From Megamerina dolium (lineage: Eukaryota; Arthropoda; Insecta; Diptera; Megamerinidae): a stretch of 64,000 bases of DNA. Below, in pieces: positions 40,101 to 46,100 of this stretch. A program made the position numbers and the translations under genes. The notes under the pieces are model-generated. The model worked only from the letters and a program-made list of their open reading frames with translations. It had not been told where the DNA came from and made no database searches. The stretch covers positions 23,652,334 to 23,716,333 of the forward strand of contig OY978526.1 of the NCBI GenBank assembly GCA_963854835.1, read 5' to 3'. Within the stretch, counting starts at the first letter, position 1. Each line of letters starts with the position of its first letter.

Positions 40101-43100
40101 TGTATACGACCATAAATATCATTTTGGTTGGAGTCCTCACTTTTTACCCAACATTCGTTTACAAGTGTAGAGAGCTATACTAGCTTTCCTAACCCTGTGT
40201 TCTACGTTGAGTCTCCAATTGAGTTTTGGGTCTAGTATGACATAGTTCTGTTTTGCTTGGGTTTACATTTAGGCCACATCTTGTTGCCCATCTATTTAGT
40301 GAATCCAGAGCTTTTTCCATAATCTCACTGATTATGGTTGGAAACATACTAGACACTATTATCACCAAGTCATTTGCATACGCTACTACTTTAATTCCCT
40401 TTCTGTTGAACTAATTGAGGATGTCATTGACTACGAGTAGCCACAATAATGAGGAAAGACCTCCCCCTTGTGGTGTGCCTCTGTTGACAGTGCGTGTGAC
40501 CAGATATGATGATGGAGATATGATGATGGAGATATGATGATGATATATTGAAGATCAAAAATTGTGTATTGGTTCCGAAAATTTGCTATTGTTGATGAAC
40601 GCGTGCCAGGCATCGAAGTGGATGAAATTGAATTTGATAATGTTCTAAAATTTCGTATAAATTAAGTATACAAGAATGACGCAGGCTCAGGGAAATAGTT
40701 ATAAACGTCTTGAAGTTGTATACGCCTTGGAGGGGTCGCTGAATTCGATTTCGGACTTGGGTTCGGAATCGGTCTGGTCTCATTTCATTCCTTAACTCAA
40801 AAAGGTAATGGCCAATAGCTTCTAAATAGACATATCCCTATTTCTACCCTATGGGGGATCCCCTATAAAATTGATGTTCTTATAAAATTTAAAGAATAAA
40901 TATATATAAACTAAGTACCTATTAAATACCTATTAAATAAAAGCAAGTCGTTTTTGCAGCTGATTGCTATCCATTTTTTTTGGTGTCGAAAAAAATGGAT
41001 TCATTACAACCCGAAGCGTGTGTTGTATTTTGAGCTGTTCGCAAATCGAGTCAGACGATCATAAGGGACCTGTACCGAACAAAATTTATTCATTTGAAGA
41101 ATATGCGATAATATACGAACAAAATACAGCTGCTGCTGGGAAGTTTTACCTCACCCGCCTTACAACCCAGATATTGCCCCGTCTGACTACCATTCGTTTC
41201 GATCGATGCAGAATTCCCTTACTAGAATACACTTCACTTCACTTCAGTACAGGGCATCCGAAATTGGCTTGATTCATTTTTGGCCCCGAAAAATGAGCCG
41301 TCTTTCGGGACGGAATCCATATGCTACCAGAAAGAAGGGGAAAAAGTCCTAGCCAATACTTTGAATAAAGTCTTTATACATTTTTTTATTAAAATAGAAA
41401 TAAATTTTACCAAAAAATCCTTAAAAATTAATCGATAGTCCCAATATAATATTGAAAAAAAGTTAAGATGGGGAAAAAGTCCAAGCTAACGATGATCAAT
41501 ACGTTGAATAATGTCTTCATAAATTTTGTTATTGAAATATATAAATTTTGCCAAAAATCCTTTTAAATTAATCGCTAGTCCCAAATAAGTTTGAAAAAAA
41601 AAAACAAAAATTAAAAAGAAGAAAAAATGTTTTTGTATACTTTTTAACGCATAACATCCCAACATTTTTGGCTGTGCTAGCGATTTTATCCTACTGCACT
41701 ACTGTGTCCACTGTACCTACATATTCAAGTGTATATTGAAATAATAATTTGAAGATTGGAAGAAAAAAAACTGTATTAAAATAAAGAAATGAGGAAGAGA
41801 AGAGAAGAAAATAAACAACGAAAATCAAACTGAAAATTTTTTTTTTTTTTTACAAACCATTACAGTTGTAACAGGTTTTATTTTTTCATAATATACACTT
41901 TTCGAGTGACCGCCTCTCTCTCTCTCTCTCTCTGTGTTTATAAAATTATTATTGTTTTTACTACTATTTACTACTACATTTATTATCGTTTATTGTTACC
42001 AATAAAAAAAAAAGTAAAAAATACTCGAAACACAAAGAGCGCGATAGAGAGAGAAGAGAGAAAGCAACTTTATTATTAATTGAGTTTATTATCGTTTCGT
42101 TATAATGTTTGACAATGAAGACTGCGCATGTGCACCAACACCACCAACAGCAACACCAAAGGCAATATATCTTACATCATCATTGTTATTTTTATATTAT
42201 TTACACTCAAATGAGGGAGTAGAAGAAGAAGAACAAAGGAAAGAAAAAAAAAAAAAATGAGAGAAGAATGAGTGAAATGTTGTAAAATTTTTATATGATT
42301 TTTGTTTGTTTTTTTTTTTTTTTCAAATTATTTTACGTTAGTCTCTTATTATTGTTTACCTTTTGGTCAGTGTGGGTATGTAGTAGTACATATTAGTAGT
42401 AGTAATAGTAGGTAGATATTGTATTGTTTTACAACGCTGTCTCTATAACGCTTTGAAGAAGCATTTTTGCTTGTTTGTATTGATTTCAAATGAATTACTG
42501 TGCTATGCGGGCACATTAAAGACCAAATATATCATAATTCATTTTGAGCAGAATTTCATTTTATTTTGTATTCGTAATAACCTACAAAAATTTCTTCTAT
42601 ACTTTATGTTAATATATATAATTTCTACTCTTCTTTATGCTCTTTGGTTTGATTTTATTTTTGGTTATATATTTTTTTTTCGTGCACGTCAGCAGTAGTA
42701 CATAGCAGCAGCAACGAGTAGTAGTGGTAGTAGTAGTACGAGTAGTAGTAATCAACCTACCAACCAACAGACCAATAAACCAAACAAGCAATCTATCGTC
42801 CATCTAACCAGCCAGCCATCAACATCGCAACAATTTGTGAGTAGCCACGCGGCATAGTTGAAAACTAGTTGGTTTCTGTCTGTCTGTCGATCTGTCGGTC
42901 TCTTCGATTGCCAGTATTGCTACTGCTACATACAATACATTGTGTATTAAATTTGATTTTTTCACATGCCGATTTGATTATTTCTTCTTTTTTTTTTTTA
43001 CCCATCAAGTGTGTCAAATAGTGTTTGAACGCCATGTATGTACGTGCAGAAAATGTGGTAATCAACGCGCGTGTGTAATATACTCGTATGTGCAACATTG

Positions 43101-46100
43101 AAAATCTACACACGTTCAATGGCGGAAGAAAGAAAGAAAATACGGGGCGTGTACACGCGGTTATAAGTGATTGTTTGCATCAAAAGAAAAAAACTACAGC
43201 AAAATTGTCAATTTAATGAAAAGTGCCTTCCTTTACATTTTCAAATCATTTGAAGAAAGATGAGGTTATTATTGTTTGAATAAGTTTGCATCTAAAGTCT
43301 TTTGTTTGTTGGTTTTTTTGTGGTGTTTATTGTTTCAAACTCACTATTAAATTGTCTGTTATTTAATACATAATTTCACCAACCCCACTCCCCCCATTCG
43401 CTTTTCTCATTATAAATGGCTTGTGCGTAGTATAATTGCGTACTTGTGCGTTACGACTGTTTTGCTACTTCATGTAATATCGCTTGAACGCCTCCAAACA
43501 ACGCCCGCAACCATCATTGGTGGAATGCGTCAGAAGAGTGAAAGTTGTAGCTTTTAAAATTTGATAGCATTTTAATAAGTTTTTATAATTTTTTTTGTAA
43601 TGCAAGTGCAGCCGTCAAATATTCTTTCAAAATTTGATTTGCATCATTCGTTCAATGACAATGTTGAGTGTCGTGCGTGCAACAATAAAATTTGTTGAAA
43701 CCCAATTTTGATTGTTTCGCTTTTTCAATAGCTGCCTTAATGCCGATAATGATGGCGTTAGATGCTTAGATATTTGAACTCTTCTTCTTGTTATATTTGT
43801 GTTGTGTTGTGCCAAAATTATTCAAATCGTATAATCTGTGATTCGTTCGTCCGTCGTCTTGCTTGAATTTGTGATCGAAAGTTGTTGCCATTGTCTTGTT
43901 TCAATTTATTCATCATTTTGTGATTAGAGTGACCTTTAAGAAGAAATAATAAAACATTAAAAGAAGAAAAAGAAAAAAAAAAAATAAATTGCTTTTATTA
44001 TTATTATTCATCAATATTGTTGTAGTATTGAAATGCGCTGCTGCTGCTGCTGCTGATTTAACTTGTTTATTGATTTTTATTCTTGTTGTTGTTGTTGTTG
44101 TTGTTCATTGTTGTTGTATGGGGACAATATTATATCTTGTGTTCATCATTATTCAATTTGTGCTCATTTCTTGTTGTTGTATTGTATTTTTAATCATATT
44201 CACACTGCTAAAATGCTTCAAATGTCGTCATTAAGTCATAAATAGAATTGAATATTTTCAGTTATTTTTTTTTAACCCAGTTGAAATATTTTTCAACGTG
44301 TAAATTTATGTAAATTTATATAAATGTACCCATTTAGTAATAGATGTAGTTGAGGCACAGTGTGTAACACAGATTTTGTGTAGGATAGATGTCTCAATCA
44401 AAACAATTGGGGATGAAATAATTTGTAAGTAAATAAATTACGGTGTCATAGCTTAGATAATTTGCAACTTGGTGCCGGAATCGAGAGTTTGAACAGCATT
44501 CTGATTAATCAATTAATCGATTAATCAAAGAATTAATTCTTAGATTATTAAATTAATCAGAATTTTGATTAATCAAAATATATTTCATTTTCAAATTTTC
44601 TGTTTTTTAAATTTAATTTTGAATTAATCATTTTAAACGTTTTAAAAATCTAGTTTATATTGCAAAAATATTGTATAAATATTTTGAATACAATGTTCGA
44701 ATAATTTTAATCTGATTAATCTTTTCACATATTTGTAGCTGTGAAAATCTACTTGTCTAGTTTGAATTGGCAAAAATATGAATCGCATAATTAAAATTTT
44801 TGAGCATTCCAAATCATGATTATTTGAATAATTTGTTATTTGATTATTCATGATTTGGATTAAACGAATAATTGATTATATCGGATACTTTTTTTAAATA
44901 CACACATACCTCATTATACGGCCTAGACACGCTCCTTAAATAGTGGCCGTATAATGGGTCAAGTTTTTTTAAAATAATTCAGTTGATATTTATGAAGTAC
45001 TACCCCATAGACAGCATTTGGGCCGTATAACGAAACATTCGAAAAAAGGCCCTAATATAAATAGATTGTTATAGCGAAATGTGGTATAATTTCATATACA
45101 TATACCAAATCATTTCAAATAATTTCAAACAAGGAAGCAAAAAATAAATTTCAATCGATCGTACTTTTTAGCGTTGTGGGTACCGGTTTCTGTTGTGCAG
45201 TTGTGAGGTTATTTGTCGATGTTGAGGTGTGTTTTAGGTTCGTTTTGTACGAGAGCATCCCTAATGTGTGAAGATAGATTGTAAATATGTTTGGGAGCAA
45301 AACTGAAAAGGAACCAGCAATATATTGCTTCCTTGTAGGAACAATTTTGAAATTATATTGACAATTGTTGATTTTTTATGAAATTGGCTTACATGCTGCT
45401 CATGGAGGTATAAAATACACCTGAGCCCATTTAGCTTTATCAAAAATATTTTCTTCAAATAAACTTACTCCTTATCTCCACCATTTAAGAGGTTTGCCAT
45501 ACAAATTTAATGCGAAAACACATTAAAATCAACAACAAACTACTTAGAACTAGCCCCTAGTGCGGTGAAATGTGTGACCAAGCCTCCTTAATATTTCATC
45601 TTCGACATTTCCTCTCAACATACTTACTCCCTATATCCATGCCTTAAAGAAATGCCCATACAAAATTCTCGAAATATACCATAACTGCCCAGCAATCGCC
45701 TCTAAAAAAAAATAAGTAGCAGTTTTAGGTTCCGAAGAGCCCTTTGGCCGAGCGTCTCTTACAGTATTGTTGTGTCTGTTAAATTTTGGACAGTCTTAGA
45801 AGGGACTTGCGTAGATTAGCCGTCAAAACTATTGTGACGTCACGTTTTCCTAGCTTTGTCACAGAGCTATTTTAGTTGCATTTTCATGGTAAATGCATCT
45901 AGGTCAGTGAAATATATGGCGGATCCCCATTATTTCGTTATCAGCAACATTTCCTCCAACTACACTTGGTCCCTATCTTGAGCCCTTAAGGGAGCTCCCA
46001 TACAAAATTAATGCAGTAAAACTCTGAAAATCAACAACATCGTGAAATATACGACTATTAATCTAAAATAACAAATAACAGAATTTGGACCCACCTTAAT

